DNA of 64,000 nucleotides from Capronia americana (GCA_016110215.1 JADWQD010000010.1:496001-560000); one strand, 5' to 3'. Shown: positions 43,201 to 53,939, numbered from the stretch's first letter. Made by a program: numbers and translations. The notes: generated by a model from the letters alone, not told the origin.

Positions 43201-45161
43201 CTCGGCTGATCGATTTCATATGCATCATCTATCGTCTGCATAGGCAATTCGCACCAAGCTGCACAGAGCTCTTTAGCGTCCTCGTGACGATTGCGAATCT
43301 CGCGGAGTATCTGTGCCGTCAACTTCACACCGTTCTCAGGTCCTGGACCTTCGGAAAAATCAAGGGACGATGCTGGGTATGACCTGGGTGTTTGATTGGA
43401 GGCGTTTCGATCGGTATCATAAGATGCATGGACTTGCTCCACGGAGGTCTCGGGTAATGATCGAAGAGAAAAGTCGTGCAGGCATTGCCCGATGTGATCC
43501 AGAAAGGAGGTGGAGCCAGGAAGGCTGGAAAGTGTATCCTCCCCTTGGTCCCTTGCCCAATCCGTTTCGTTGATTGAACAGACGGGGCAGATATTTATTT
43601 CTGGGATATCAGAGGCCAGACACATCTCAACAATGGCGAAGTGATCATCCGCAGGGATGACATCCGTGTGTCGAGTTTTGATATGTGCGGAGAACGATGC
43701 TTCCGTTTCCAGACGATCTTCGCAGGCAAAGCATCTCCAGTATTTGGTCAATCGATGGTCTCGTCGTATGTGGGACTTCCATGCTTCTAGGGTGTTGAAG
43801 TTGCTGTTCTGTGTGGAGCAAGCTGGTAGGAAGCAGGTGTACGGCTGAATATCTTCCGAGACGTGCTTTCTGCTGGATTCAGTCCTGTGGCTTGTCGGAC
43901 GCGAAAGAAGGAAAATTACCTCCACAGACCGGTCGCTTCCGACAGTTCAATCGGGAACGTTAGACAACAGTATGGGCATTGAAACACTTGGATGCCATCA
44001 ACGGTGGATGGCGGCGTGGGGTAATCCGCATGCATGGCAACGATGGTGGCTGCGACTCCCTCATTCCGAGTCTGTATCTGCTGTTCCAATGATTGGCCAG
44101 TGGTATAATCGGATGGTTTAGAGACCGTTGAGTGGGGATGTTTTTTGAGGGAACCTGCGATGTACTCATGCTTCGGTGCGTCTCCAGATTTTCCCCCGGC
44201 GGCTTCACTTATGTGCGACATGTCCGGTGCCAGAGCAACGGCTTGGGGAGGGGTGGAGGATTCCTCTTGCGACTGCAACGGCAGATTTCTCAGTTTCATC
44301 CCTTGCCTTTGCGCAAACCGGATTCGATGGCGGCGTTTAAGGGTTGCCCTCAGCAGGATCAGCTGTTCTGGATTCAATTCAATTTTTTCAATCTCAAGCT
44401 GTTCAGCGACGTGGAACACATCGTGGGGCGACGCAACTGACGACACCTCGGGGGACTTGCAAGCCTTTCGCGCTTTCACCAGAAGTGGAAGGCGGAGAAG
44501 AAACTCGAGGTGGTTCTTCAGGTCTTGGTATTCTTGCGTGTTGAAGTCGGACTCGAAGGTACGGTCGGCTTGACGGTGGCGTGAGTCGGTTCCAGCGCGC
44601 CTGATTGCAAGGCCGATCACGACAAGCGTATGGAGCAGTTCTTCGACGCTGTTTTTGGCTTCCGTCAATGTGATCTCTAACTCGTTGTCTTCATCTCTGT
44701 GGGGAGCGGGCGGGGCAAATCTCAAACCAGGCTCACTGGCATTATTCCGTGCGAACAGTCCAAGAACCGGTGCTGACTCGTCCGATCGAGGCAGTCTTCG
44801 AGGCTGAAAGTCGTCATCTTTTGGGAGTATCAGAACTTGATTGCGTGCAGTGGAGGAGGGATGTCAGACTTGCGAGATCTGAGCACTTCTTTGTCCAGGC
44901 GGTCAAAGTGCTGAGGATTCCGATGACAACACTCCTCGCAGCTCCATTGCTTTGCAAGCGGACGTCGAGTGACATGTGTTTCTTGGCAGTTGCACCTATG
45001 CCCGCATCCCAGAGACTGAAGTCAGCAAGACGATTTCTGGCCCAGTGGTTTTCGTTGAGAGCTGGACAGGCGGCACAACGCTCCAGCTGGGCACGACAGA
45101 TATGTGCGGCGTCGAAGATACTATCCGGCCCAGCGCAAGAATGGACTTGATATGTGTCCAT
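40245..45161 (-). CDS. NLR-like protein: helical N-terminus, C2H2-like fingers, NACHT, ankyrin repeats
   Basis: Proposed exons: 45161 to about 44870, about 44840-43920, 43869-43199 and 43013-40245 (contains the gap); roughly 1,500 aa. The N-terminus (LADFSLWDAGIGATAKKHMS) matches the helical domain of fungal acuF-type zinc-finger proteins. Next are Cys/His segments (FQCPYCCLTF, YTCFLPAC, WRCFACEDRL...H). The NACHT domain has Walker A IKGKPGSGKSTLMKE and Walker B LDVFIDALNE. A winged-helix-like region and about eight 33-residue ankyrin repeats follow. Fungal NLRs of this layout act in heterokaryon incompatibility and cell-death signalling. The exon 1/2 junction does not resolve: frames disagree near 44840 over about 30 nt, so a small frameshift is possible. 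Frames across the gap also differ only because 100 is not a multiple of 3. Confidence 0.8.
40258..40660 (-). repeat. Near-identical ankyrin-repeat units, 99-bp period
   Basis: Four consecutive 33-codon units in the NLR 3' end share AQLLIEKGADVNAQGG and NALQAA almost perfectly, also at DNA level (TTCTCAATTAGTAGTTGGGC recurs every 99 bp). The more N-terminal ankyrin repeats of the same gene are clearly more diverged. Confidence 0.85.
41425..41890. repeat. 183-bp in-frame tandem duplication containing the assembly gap
   Basis: Unit 1 is 41425-41607. Unit 2 is 41608-41745 plus 41846-41890, i.e. 138 + 45 = 183 bp, with the N run exactly between contiguous repeat bases. The units differ at very few positions (one gives HETA versus HETV). 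Each encodes 61 residues of the region between NACHT and ankyrin (RDFLVGKNGLQKIDTRLAGN). The sequence is therefore complete with a zero-length gap, or hides further whole copies. Confidence 0.85.
41746..41845. other. Assembly gap, 100 N
   Basis: Exactly 100 N, the usual placeholder for unknown size. It lies inside the tandem duplication described above. Confidence 0.99.
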
Positions 45162-45530
45162 GTTGTGTCAGAATTAGCTAGGCTGTGCTCTAATTATCGC
45201 TTTATTTAGCCGCGGTGTGGTGGGCATGTATGAGATAGAGTGCAATGCTGTTGCGGTTGACTTTATACAGGCTGTGTAAATCAATTGAAAAGGTGTCAAT
45301 GGCCGATTACCAATTTACCAATCTGATAAAGAAGCGTGTTGTTTGCGAATAAAATGCTCGGAAACTAGACAGCTCGATTTTTCGACATTCTACAGTTGCG
45401 CTTTAGGCAGTCGTGATCTTGCCCCGCGTTCCCCGCCTCTCCAGCCTCCGCCTTCTCTCAATTTTTGAGGTTAGACTGCCACTCAAAATCCAGGTACTAG
45501 GTTTCGAATCCGTTGTTCCGGCCATGAAAC
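45162..45530. promoter_or_regulatory. Bidirectional promoter, NLR / S8 protease
   Basis: 369 bp between two head-to-head start codons. AT-rich around 45190-45400; I see no certain TATA box. Shared control of the NLR and protease genes is plausible from spacing alone. Confidence 0.45.
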
Positions 45531-48361
45531 ATGTCAGCGAGCGATCAAGAACCTGAGGCGTACATGGAAGCCTGCGAGACTGGAGAATATGCAAAGCAAA
45601 GCAGCACCAAGACGGACAGTCGAAGTCTTCGCGAGGCTCGTGTGAGCAGCGGGATTGCCGCATCTGCATACCTGAGGTACGAGTTCTGGCGGAAAGATGC
45701 ATCGCAGCAGGGGCGATCCGAAGGACCCTCTACGTCGCTGCCATCCGAGGCAAAAGTAAGAGCGCATTGGCGTTGAACTCCGAGAGGTGCAGGACCTGGT
45801 AGGCGTTGAAAGGAAAAAGTCTGATCTGGCTAACCGCTCTCATACATAGGCCTCGAAAAGTCTTATTTCTGCTATTTGGAGTTTCAATCTCGCGGACCAG
45901 TTGAAATTTGGCGTGCGAAATATTCTGTCCAACCCCGACAGGAGAAGGCTGGAGCATGCCGCCTCACTTGAGGACGCTCTCGGCGAGATTTCAGGCCCAC
46001 ATCTGGACGAGGCAGAAGTGTCGGACCTCATTTTGACAGATACAAACGAGGACGACACCTACCCGGACCACATCGACAGGATTTTGTACGACACCTTTTA
46101 CTCGGGGAAATACTTGCCATGCGACTGCAATGGGCACTCTAGATATATCTGTCCATTGACCAAATATCTGTGTGCCTTGCGTTTAGACTGGCGTCTGAAT
46201 CTTCATGGCGATGAAGTTGAGTACTTCTTCGATACTGTATTTGGGGAGAGGGATAAGGAGAAGCCGAACTGGAGCATTATCCGGTTCCAGTTATCAAAGT
46301 GAGTCCTTGAGATGTTGGTGCACGACGGCTGCTGAGAACTCCTGCTGGGAAAAGAGACTTCGAGGCGTCGGAAACGGAATCGACAGACTCTGGAGCAGCA
46401 GCATCCTCACCCCCGAAGCTGGACGACATTTGCGCTCTTCTTAAGCTGCCGTTGGGACCGAGCTGTATCCCACTGCGCTTCAAAGGCTACGAACCCAATC
46501 ACAATGTGATCAAGCTCGACGTCCTACAGCCGGATATCATGCTTGGATCTGGTGCAGGCGTACCTTTGCAGAAAGTCTTGGAGGGGAGCAAGCTGTCCAC
46601 TGTAGGCAGGCTGATTTTGGTATACCTTGTGGCAAGGTCATTCTGGCAGTACTACCAGTCTGACTGGATGGGAATAAACTGGAATTTGAGGACGATCCAA
46701 TTCTTGCCAGAGGAAGATTCAGGAGATTCGGACATGGCCTACAACCCTTACACACCGTTCTTGGATTTGCAGACGCCTGATTTGCTCCCAGCAGCGCCTA
46801 AGGAATTCGAAAAGGAATATGGATACATTCACAAATATCCACGCATCTTGATACTGGGGCTTCTCTTGTTCCAGATAAGCAATGAATCGCTGTACGAGAC
46901 GAAGATATCGGCAGAATTTTCAGCCAGATCTGTGAATAAGGACTGCTCGCATTTTCACAACTCCAAGAAGAAGGGGACATGGCCAGCTCTTGACCTCGAC
47001 AACTACCACCTCAGTGCATTTAAGAACATCGTGGCTGAATGCTTTCCTGCTCCCTATACCTCAAAATTTGAGGGAACCCTGTTTAATCCGAAACTCGACG
47101 TTTCGGAAAGGAGAGCGCTGCTGAGAAGAAAGGTGGTCGTTCCTCTGCATGGACTGCTCGAGGGGATGGGAGTGTTTGATCAATATGGCAACATTCGACC
47201 GACTGCCTTCGAGTTCAAAAAGCAAAGCGTGGATGAGATTGGGGAGGTCGAGTGAGTTAAGAAGCACTAGATGTTTGATCTGCACTAACTCTTGCAGTCT
47301 CGAGGCTCAAACGTGGCTTAGGGGTATCGGTCGATCGTGGCTGGCAAATCACATCCGCGACAAATTCAAAAGTGGTGATCAATACAATCCCCGGACCCCA
47401 ATCCCATTGCGCCCCAGAGTCGCAATTTTGGACACTGGGTACGACCCAGAGGCCAAGTTCCTCAAACCTCCGCACAAGAAACGTCTCCAAGGCCACTGGA
47501 AGGATTTTTGGGAAGACCTTCAAGATCCTAAAGATGATGACGGCCATGGTACATCCATGTTGAGTCTTATTTTGGAAATCGCATCATTTGCAGATATCTA
47601 CGTGGCGCGTATAGCGGGCGGGAGTCTCCACATGCTCAATGAGCGAGAGAGAACAAGCGATAACCTTGCGAAAGTCAGTCCCCATCGCCAGTCATCATCT
47701 CTTTGAGCAAATAAACCCCTCTTCGATCCTCTTCAGCTCACTGACAGTCGTCTAGGCCATCAATTGGGCTGTGATGGAACAACAGGTTGATGTTGTCTCG
47801 ATGTCGCTTGGTTGGGATAAAGAGGTGATGGTCAACGGGAAATGTCTTGTGAGCAACGCAATATCTGAAACACTGGGACGTCGAAATCAGAACATCCTCT
47901 TCTTTGCGGCAGCTTCAAATTTTGGGGGAGGAAAACAAGAGATGTTTCCAGCGAAATATGGAGGCGTATTCTCGATCCGTGCGACGAATATTAGGGGTTT
48001 ACATCTGGATTTCAACCCCTCACTGAACAAGAATGACCTCCATGTCTTGGGTACCCTTGGATACAGAGTTCCTACAGCTCAAAGAGGCGCTACATCAATC
48101 CCTGTTGGCAGGACCGGAACGTCTGTCGCCACGGCTATTACAGCTGGAATAGTGGCTCTTATTCTTGGGTATATCAATACGTCACCGAACAGAATGTCCT
48201 GGCAGAGGGTGAAAACATATGTCGGAATGCTGTCTGTACTGGAGGCGATTTCAGAAGAGCCAGAAGCAAGGAAGCGATTTATTACGCCATACAAATTTCC
48301 CTTGTCAAGAGACGATACAAGGGCGTTTGAGGCTCTATTGACCACGGCTGGGGCTTGTTGA
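45531..48361 (+). CDS. Subtilisin-like (S8) serine protease with DUF7580-like N-terminal half
   Basis: Exons 45531-45755, 45850-46298, 46355-47251, 47298-47673 and 47756-48361; 850 aa with all phases consistent (the second intron could end at 46336 instead). Residues about 1-560 resemble the fungal DUF7580 module: a helical start, CDCNGHSRYICPL, a LRLDWRL strand, PRILILGLLLFQISNES and a C-terminal charged helix. The S8 domain follows with an intact triad: Asp in VAILDTGYD, His in DDDGHGTSML, Ser in GRTGTSVATAITAG; the oxyanion Asn is in AAASNFGG. There is no signal peptide or propeptide, so it should act inside the cell, unlike secreted subtilisins. Neighbours are an NLR (divergent) and a gasdermin-like gene downstream. 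By analogy with fungal HET-Q2 it may process that neighbour; this is inference. Confidence 0.85.
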
Positions 48362-48892
48362 TTAGGTCGCATTGGGAATACACCTATCCTTGGGGGAAAT
48401 ATAACCCGCTAGCTCATTCTACGGGATATCTCTGGCCTTAAGAGTGTTTCTACAGAGCCTTGCTCTGTTTTCCACATCATTAGTTCCCAAAAGAACATGG
48501 TCTGCTACGGATATGTATATCTTCATTGCGCAGCCAAGATGAAGGTAGATGATATGCTACCCCTCTGAATATACAAGCCGCTCCAAGACCGTCATCGGCT
48601 CAACCTCTCTGAGTTCAGGTTGAGAAGTCACGAGTCGAATAGGTACAGCCACGTATGCGCACTCGGCCTCGATCGGCAAGCAGCAAATCGCAGTCAGTTG
48701 TCGTATTCAGCTCGTCTGCAAGGTGCCCCATGCAGACAGATATAATGGTTTATCAGCTTTCCGAATTACATGTCACCTTCTCAGCCTCACTGGTTCATTG
48801 CAGCTGAGGAGCACGTATTCTTTGCTAATCTAACCGGTTGTTCATCGCTTGCTCCTCGTCGACGCATTAATAAGGTGGCATTACTCTCAAAC
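48362..48892. promoter_or_regulatory. Intergenic region between protease and gasdermin-like gene
   Basis: 531 bp, no supported gene. An open frame upstream of the 48893 ATG starts at 48770 but looks like 5' leader. Confidence 0.4.
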
Positions 48893-49738
48893 ATGCCGGA
48901 GCCCAAGGAGAACAGGAAGTTCTATATTCGAGCCCCATCACTGGAGTATTACTTGGGTGGGCCAATCCAACTTGGCCATGTTCTCAAGGACGCGTTCAAC
49001 CCTCAGGATCCCATCTACACGCTGAATCCCGTGCCTAAGTGCATTGAAGGCGTTCCATTTGCCCAGAACGCTGTAGAGCGAGAGCATCACGGATCGATGA
49101 GCATGAGCCTTGCCGCCAAAATCTACGAAGCCTTCGGAGCTCAGGCAGAAGCTAGTGGCAAGCGTACCACTAAGACCGAATACACCTTCGATCACGTCCA
49201 GCCTTGGTATTTCGAAACCAATCCGAATGCCGCTGATGCGAAAGTGCTCATCGCGAAGAGCCCGGAAGTCAAGGCAGCGTTGAATCAGGGCCCCGTTTAC
49301 GTCATTACAGGGCTTACAGTCGCAAAGGGACTCAAGTACTCAAACGAGAGCACTGCGGACACGAAAGCTAGCGTATCAGGCGATGCTCGTGTGACGGATG
49401 AGGTTGAGTTGCGCGCGAATTTGGGAGGCTCGGCCGCAGGGAGAAATTTGCAGTCATATACTGTGCTCGGTGATGCCATTCTAGCATATCGCCTGCATAT
49501 CATCAAAGAGGTTGGATGGGTCTGGAAGCGCGATTATGAAGTCAAGACGTACGAACCTGGTAATGCTGGGTTTTTGAACATCCAGCAAAACGAGGTCGAG
49601 GTTGCCGTGGATGCTGAAGACCTCTCGCAGGGTGATTTGAGTGGATTCATCGATGAAAATGAATACGAGGAAGCTATCAGGGAGGTTGGCTTTTGGGATG
49701 AAGGAGGAGAGGTGGTTTTGATCTGCGTCGATACTTGA
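48893..49738 (+). CDS. Gasdermin-like putative pore-forming protein
   Basis: Single exon, 281 aa from the ATG at 48893; an upstream ATG at 48770 would add 41 unlikely residues. There is no signal peptide or hydrophobic helix. The pattern is that of a gasdermin N-domain: amphipathic N-terminus, a charged middle with a long Ser/Thr/Lys-rich amphipathic segment (about 70-115), then a VYVITGLTVAKGLKY strand, a polar loop, and an AILAYRLHIIKEV strand where gasdermins have their paired strand-loop-strand. After that comes a short acidic tail of about 45 residues (EDLSQGDLSGFIDE). Size, short tail and the adjacent S8 protease match the fungal gasdermin-like group (RCD-1, HET-Q1), where removing the tail triggers membrane pores and cell death. 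Family assignment rests on topology and context, not a search. Confidence 0.6.
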   Translation: MPEPKENRKFYIRAPSLEYYLGGPIQLGHVLKDAFNPQDPIYTLNPVPKCIEGVPFAQNAVEREHHGSMSMSLAAKIYEAFGAQAEASGKRTTKTEYTFDHVQPWYFETNPNAADAKVLIAKSPEVKAALNQGPVYVITGLTVAKGLKYSNESTADTKASVSGDARVTDEVELRANLGGSAAGRNLQSYTVLGDAILAYRLHIIKEVGWVWKRDYEVKTYEPGNAGFLNIQQNEVEVAVDAEDLSQGDLSGFIDENEYEEAIREVGFWDEGGEVVLICVDT

Positions 49739-50046
49739 AAGTCGATATCCGAAGATATGAAAGCTTTGCTGGTGCCTTGGTCTGTACCGCAGGTAGAACT
49801 TTGGGAGATTAATGTTGCAATGAGCGTCGCTGTGTCGGAGAGGTGGAAGCTAGCTGCATGGCTTCGCGTTCTGTAGCGTAGGCCCAAAGGTTCCGATTTC
49901 TCTGCCCTCCTCCCACAGCGCTCAACAGCAAGCATCAATGTGACTGGAAAGGATGTTCTGGTGTCTGTAATGACGCCGCCAACAGCATCGTAGGCGTACA
50001 GCGTTGTGAAACAGTCAGGGCACACGGCTAGGTCACCTCAGGATCT
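49739..50046. other. Intergenic region downstream of gasdermin-like gene
   Basis: 308 bp with no recognisable feature. Confidence 0.4.
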
Positions 50047-50419
50047 ATGAATAATAGCTGCAGCTCCGACTTGCCTAGTGAGGCTGAGGATGAGCTGGCT
50101 GCTGCTCAGGTCTTGCGGCGTTGGAGGTATCAAGATTCGTGGGCGGGTATTGTCCATGTAGTGACATTCCTCGACCCAGCACGTGGTCACTCAGAAGGAA
50201 TTGAGTCTGTCCTTGTAGCTTCTCCAACGCAGAACCGAATCTTCTTATAGCCAGCTTTATTCTTCCACGATTCATGTTTTAAGTCGTCGAAATGAACCTC
50301 ATCCTTGTCGTCTCCCCAGGTATGTAGGTATGGGAGAGGATCGCGTAAGGGGGAATGTCATCGTAGAGATCCTCAGTCAGGCTGATCTCACCCTGATCGT
50401 TGATCTCCAAAAGGTGCAT
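50047..50419 (-). pseudogene. HET-domain pseudogene fragment
   Basis: Minus-strand remnant of a heterokaryon-incompatibility (HET) domain gene. It starts normally at the 50419 ATG (MHLLEINDQGE, PPYAILSHT), then the frame is lost at an 8-bp direct duplication (AGGTATGT/AGGTATGG, 50318-50333) just where the HET motif 1 Trp should be. Homology resumes in another frame (AGYKKIRFCV), and later motif 2 is decayed with several stops. Only about 370 bp survive. The intact-looking HET gene 0.6 kb away is a different subtype, so this is not its duplicate. Confidence 0.75.
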
Positions 50420-51050
50420 GGTTTTGACGTCGCTCTTGTAGAGAACCTCGTCTCGCTGGAAAAAGGCAGAAGGTCTGCTGATTTTCAAGAACCCTGGGCT
50501 GCTTATTGCGACGGGCTGTGAGATATCGGTCTTCCAAGCTTAGCAGACGGGGGAGACGTGCTCGTGTAATGAGCGAGACAGAAGTGAAAGGGACAATGAT
50601 TAGCAACTGAGCGGATTCATCAAAACACAAACCTGGGCCATGATCAATTGCGAAAAACGCCAGGTTAGGCTGAAACTGCATCATCGCAGCGCAGCTGGCC
50701 TGCTTGAGGCAGCGTGGCGCCTGCACAGTGACTTGTCAAGCGCGAAGATGTGCCAATGCGAGTGGCAGTTGTTCACCGCACCCTGGATTGGGATGCGCTC
50801 AGCCCCAAAGAGATGGACAGGCAACACTCGACTGCGCCCTCAGCCTTTCCTCGCTTGGCTATCCAACTCCTCACAGGTTCCTTCTCCCACCCGTCCTTTA
50901 GTCGCCTGATAAAGGTACAGTTCGCGCGTTTCTGCCGGCCTCACCAGTAGAAGACAATTTTAGATGGCGGAGCATGCTTCAAGCCTCCCTCAAAGCTAAC
51001 ACCCCAAACAATTCTACAAGGGAGTTTCTTCTCCTGGGAAGGAATGCAGG
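50420..51050. other. Intergenic region between HET fragment and HET gene
   Basis: 631 bp: promoter of the HET-6-like gene and former upstream region of the HET remnant. No supported gene. Confidence 0.35.
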
Positions 51051-52968
51051 ATGAAGAGATTTGAATACAGAGAGCTACTCGACGAGGACAAGATCCGGAT
51101 TTTAGAGTTACTCCCAGGTGCAGAAGGCGATGAAATCCGATGCAATCTTACTTCCGAGCTTCGTCAGGACACCATCAATGGCTATGACGCGATTTCTTAC
51201 ACCTGGGGTACATCTGCCGACCGTGCCGAGATCATCTGCTGCGACGAAGTCTTGTCTGTCACGACTAACTTAGCGGATGCTTTGCTAGAAATCCGAAGGA
51301 AGAGCCCCGATAAATCATGCCGTCTCTGGGTGGACGCTATCTGCATCAATCAAGGACGGAGTGAAGAGAAAAATCATCAGGTCAAGCGACTTAGTCAAGT
51401 CTACAGAAATGCAAAACATGTTGTCGTCTGGCTTGGCCGTGACACGGACGGCATTGCGAAGGACTGTTTCGATTTCCTAGAGGAATGGACCCGACATCTC
51501 GACGAACAGCTCCGCATCCACAAAAGCACTCGCGACATTCCGTCCCTCGAACCTCCGCCTCATCTTCGCGTGGATGCAGAGCAAGGGTCGAAGCTAAGAA
51601 GGCTCATGGAGTGTGCTTGGTTTTCGCGCGTCTGGGTTCTTCAAGAGGCAGGCCTTGCCAAGGTCTGTCAATTGCTTTGGGGCAAGCACAGCATGGATCT
51701 CGCGGTGCTTATTGAATTGGCCTGTTTCTGCGAAGGAAGCACCCTTATTCCGCGACTGATGGGTGGTGGTGATTCGGCTCTCCGGCTTTGGAGGATCGTC
51801 TTCCTTTGCGTCTTTGTCAAGTACGAAAATGCGGAACTGTGGAGATGCTCCAAGCCTTTGATTCAATCCTTGTACGAAAAGAATCATGGCCGTCCCGGAC
51901 TTTTTCTGGATATATTACAGATCGGCAGGTCGTTCTCTGCAAAAGAGGCTCGCGATCACATCCACGCCTTTTTCGGAAATCCCCTGGCCCACTCTCCTGA
52001 TGGTAAGCTACTGTTGGAGCCAGACTATGACAAGGACGAGATGGAAATCGAACTTGGACGCCGCGGTTGCGTTCTTGCAGCGTGAACTTGAGGCTCCTTA
52101 CGTTCTTTGTTTTGTGCACCATAACTCCGCAGACGAGGTCACTGGGAGCAACGGTCCGTCCTGGGTTCCGAAATGGAGGAATCCTCAGCCCGACCATCCG
52201 CCGGTATCTTACACTATAGGAAATATAGGATTGAAATTCAGGGCCGGTGGGGATGTCGATAGGTTTCAATATCAGGTCGTCGACAGAGACTTTCACCCTA
52301 GGAGCCTCCTAAGCCTTAAGGGGTTTATCTTTGACCATCTAACCTGGACTTCCGGAGTGCTCAGACCCAACAATTTTGCTCTCAATCCTTCTCAATGGGA
52401 TTCTGAGCTTCGCACCTCGCAACAGACATACATTGACAAGTTGTGGAACGACGTGTCGCTCGCTTCCAAACAGGGATCCACTCGAGCAGAAGTTCCAGAA
52501 AATGCTCCATTTGACGACAACTTCAGCTACACTCTCGTCACAGGCTACAACAATCCTCGGGTGGTAAAATTGGCCGAGCATCGAGAGAGGTTCGAGACAT
52601 ATCGTCAAGCTCTCGAGACCGCAGGCCGCGAGGGCCGTAGTGGAGCAGCTCTTTTATCAGATGATCAAAGATCTAATGCTGTTCTTTGCGAGAGAAACAC
52701 GCGCAGATGTCTGGATCGGCGACTAGCACTGACAGAACTCGGCCGGTTCGCTTTAGTATCGCGGTTCGCGGAGCCTGGAGACGCATGCTGCGTGTTTCTG
52801 GGGATGGCGACACCGTTCATTATACGGCAGGCGGCAAAGGAGAATCATGACAAGGGGAAGTATCACCATCTGGTGGGAGACGCATACATTCACGGCGTCA
52901 TGCGAGGCGAATTAATGGACGCCCTCGATCGCGGCGACATTCAGACGAAGGAAATGATACTGGTGTAG
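51051..52968 (+). CDS. HET-domain protein (HET-6 type), frameshifted near 52040
   Basis: N-terminal HET domain with its three blocks: YDAISYTWG, CRLWVDAICINQ with VVVWLG, and WFSRVWVLQEAG. The first frame runs 51051-52085. From about 52040 the homologous continuation (DAAVAFLQREL, YVLCFVHH, SWVPKW) is in the +1 frame and runs to 52968, ending in the HET-6-type C-terminal block (GDACCVFLGMATPFIIR, YHHLVGDAYIHGVMRGE). Both sides look coding up to the break, and no intron with GT-AG ends and right phase removes it. So one base is inserted (or two lost), by mutation or sequencing error. Joined length would be about 639 residues. HET proteins trigger cell death after non-self fusion. Confidence 0.8.
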
Positions 52969-53480
52969 AATGCGAGTAGGAAGTGAGTAGAGTTAGAGTA
53001 GAATATGAGTAAAGGTTTAGACATTGAACGTGACCCCTGATGGAGTCGTAACAGGAGGTTCTAAAAGCGGTATCTAGTCAAGTGATTCGCCGTACTAGAT
53101 CCGCCAAGGCTCAATTGGACCTCACCTCGAGCTTCTTCGCCGTGTCAACTGTGAAAGACCCTCTCTCGGACGACCAGCACTTGAGCCCGCCGAAGGGCGA
53201 ACAAACAACTCCTCTACTAAGCTCCGATCCCACTTCATTTCGTCCACTACCGCCCAAAGTCAACCGATCCTCCCACAACAGCATATCCTCGGACTCGTCC
53301 TACCGATCCAAGCTCCCCTTCCCGCATCCGACACGACGACCTTGAAACCCGCACTTTCCCTCCTGCCGCCTTGGGTCATCCTCTGCCCGAAACAGCTCCT
53401 CACGCCTCTCTCGCGCCGGCCAATCGAAGTCTTCCCAAGGTCGCCTCTCATCTTCCAATAAAAGAAAATCGTGTGTCACA
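52969..53480. promoter_or_regulatory. Intergenic region upstream of complex I 9.5 kDa subunit
   Basis: 512 bp. GAGTAG repeats follow the HET stop (52975-53010); the rest is C/T-rich promoter-like sequence. The ORF at 53082-53345 is not supported. Confidence 0.4.
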
Positions 53481-53939
53481 ATGTCAGGTGTGCCCGCCCG
53501 CTTCTGGGGCTCCCCGATCCGATACCTGCGGTGGGCCGCGCACGAGAAACCGGCCATCTTCTGGAGTTGCGTCATCGGAGGGCTGGGACCGGCGACTTTC
53601 GTGGTGATCCCGCCGCTGCGACGGTGGGCTGGAGATGAGGATCCGCCGCGGATTCCGTTGACTTATCCTGGTACGTATTCTATGACAAGCGGGAGACAGA
53701 TATCATATGCATGGTTTTTTTGAGTCTGGCTTTTGGGTGAAACATGGAAAAGATGAGCTGGCGGGGATACAGAGAGCGCTCGAGGCTGGCTTGGTGGTGG
53801 GCTTGATGTGTCCGATGAAGAACATACAATGATGCGATTGAACAGACACAGAGAGAGAGAGAGAAACTTGCTAACTTTTGTCTCTACAGTTCCTAAGGGG
53901 CCGAGGAAGATCCCAGAAGGCTTTGACGATCCGAAATGA
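53481..53939 (+). CDS. NADH:ubiquinone oxidoreductase 9.5 kDa subunit (complex I)
   Basis: Exons 53481-53670 and 53890-53939 with a 219-nt intron; 79 aa. Accessory inner-membrane subunit of mitochondrial complex I. Family blocks: PARFWGSPIRYLRWAAHEKP, one transmembrane helix (IFWSCVIGGLGPATFVVIPP), GDEDPPRIPLTYP, then VPKGPRKIPEGFDDPK in exon 2. The intron carries a (GA)n run at about 53850-53864. Confidence 0.93.

Noticed and set aside
45490..45512. B-box-like GGTTTCGAATCC
   Set aside because: An extra T spoils the box and no tRNA fold surrounds it; it sits in the protease promoter.
50047..50419. RIP mutation as cause of the HET remnant's decay
   Set aside because: The region is not AT-rich and the visible lesion is a small duplication, not C-to-T changes.
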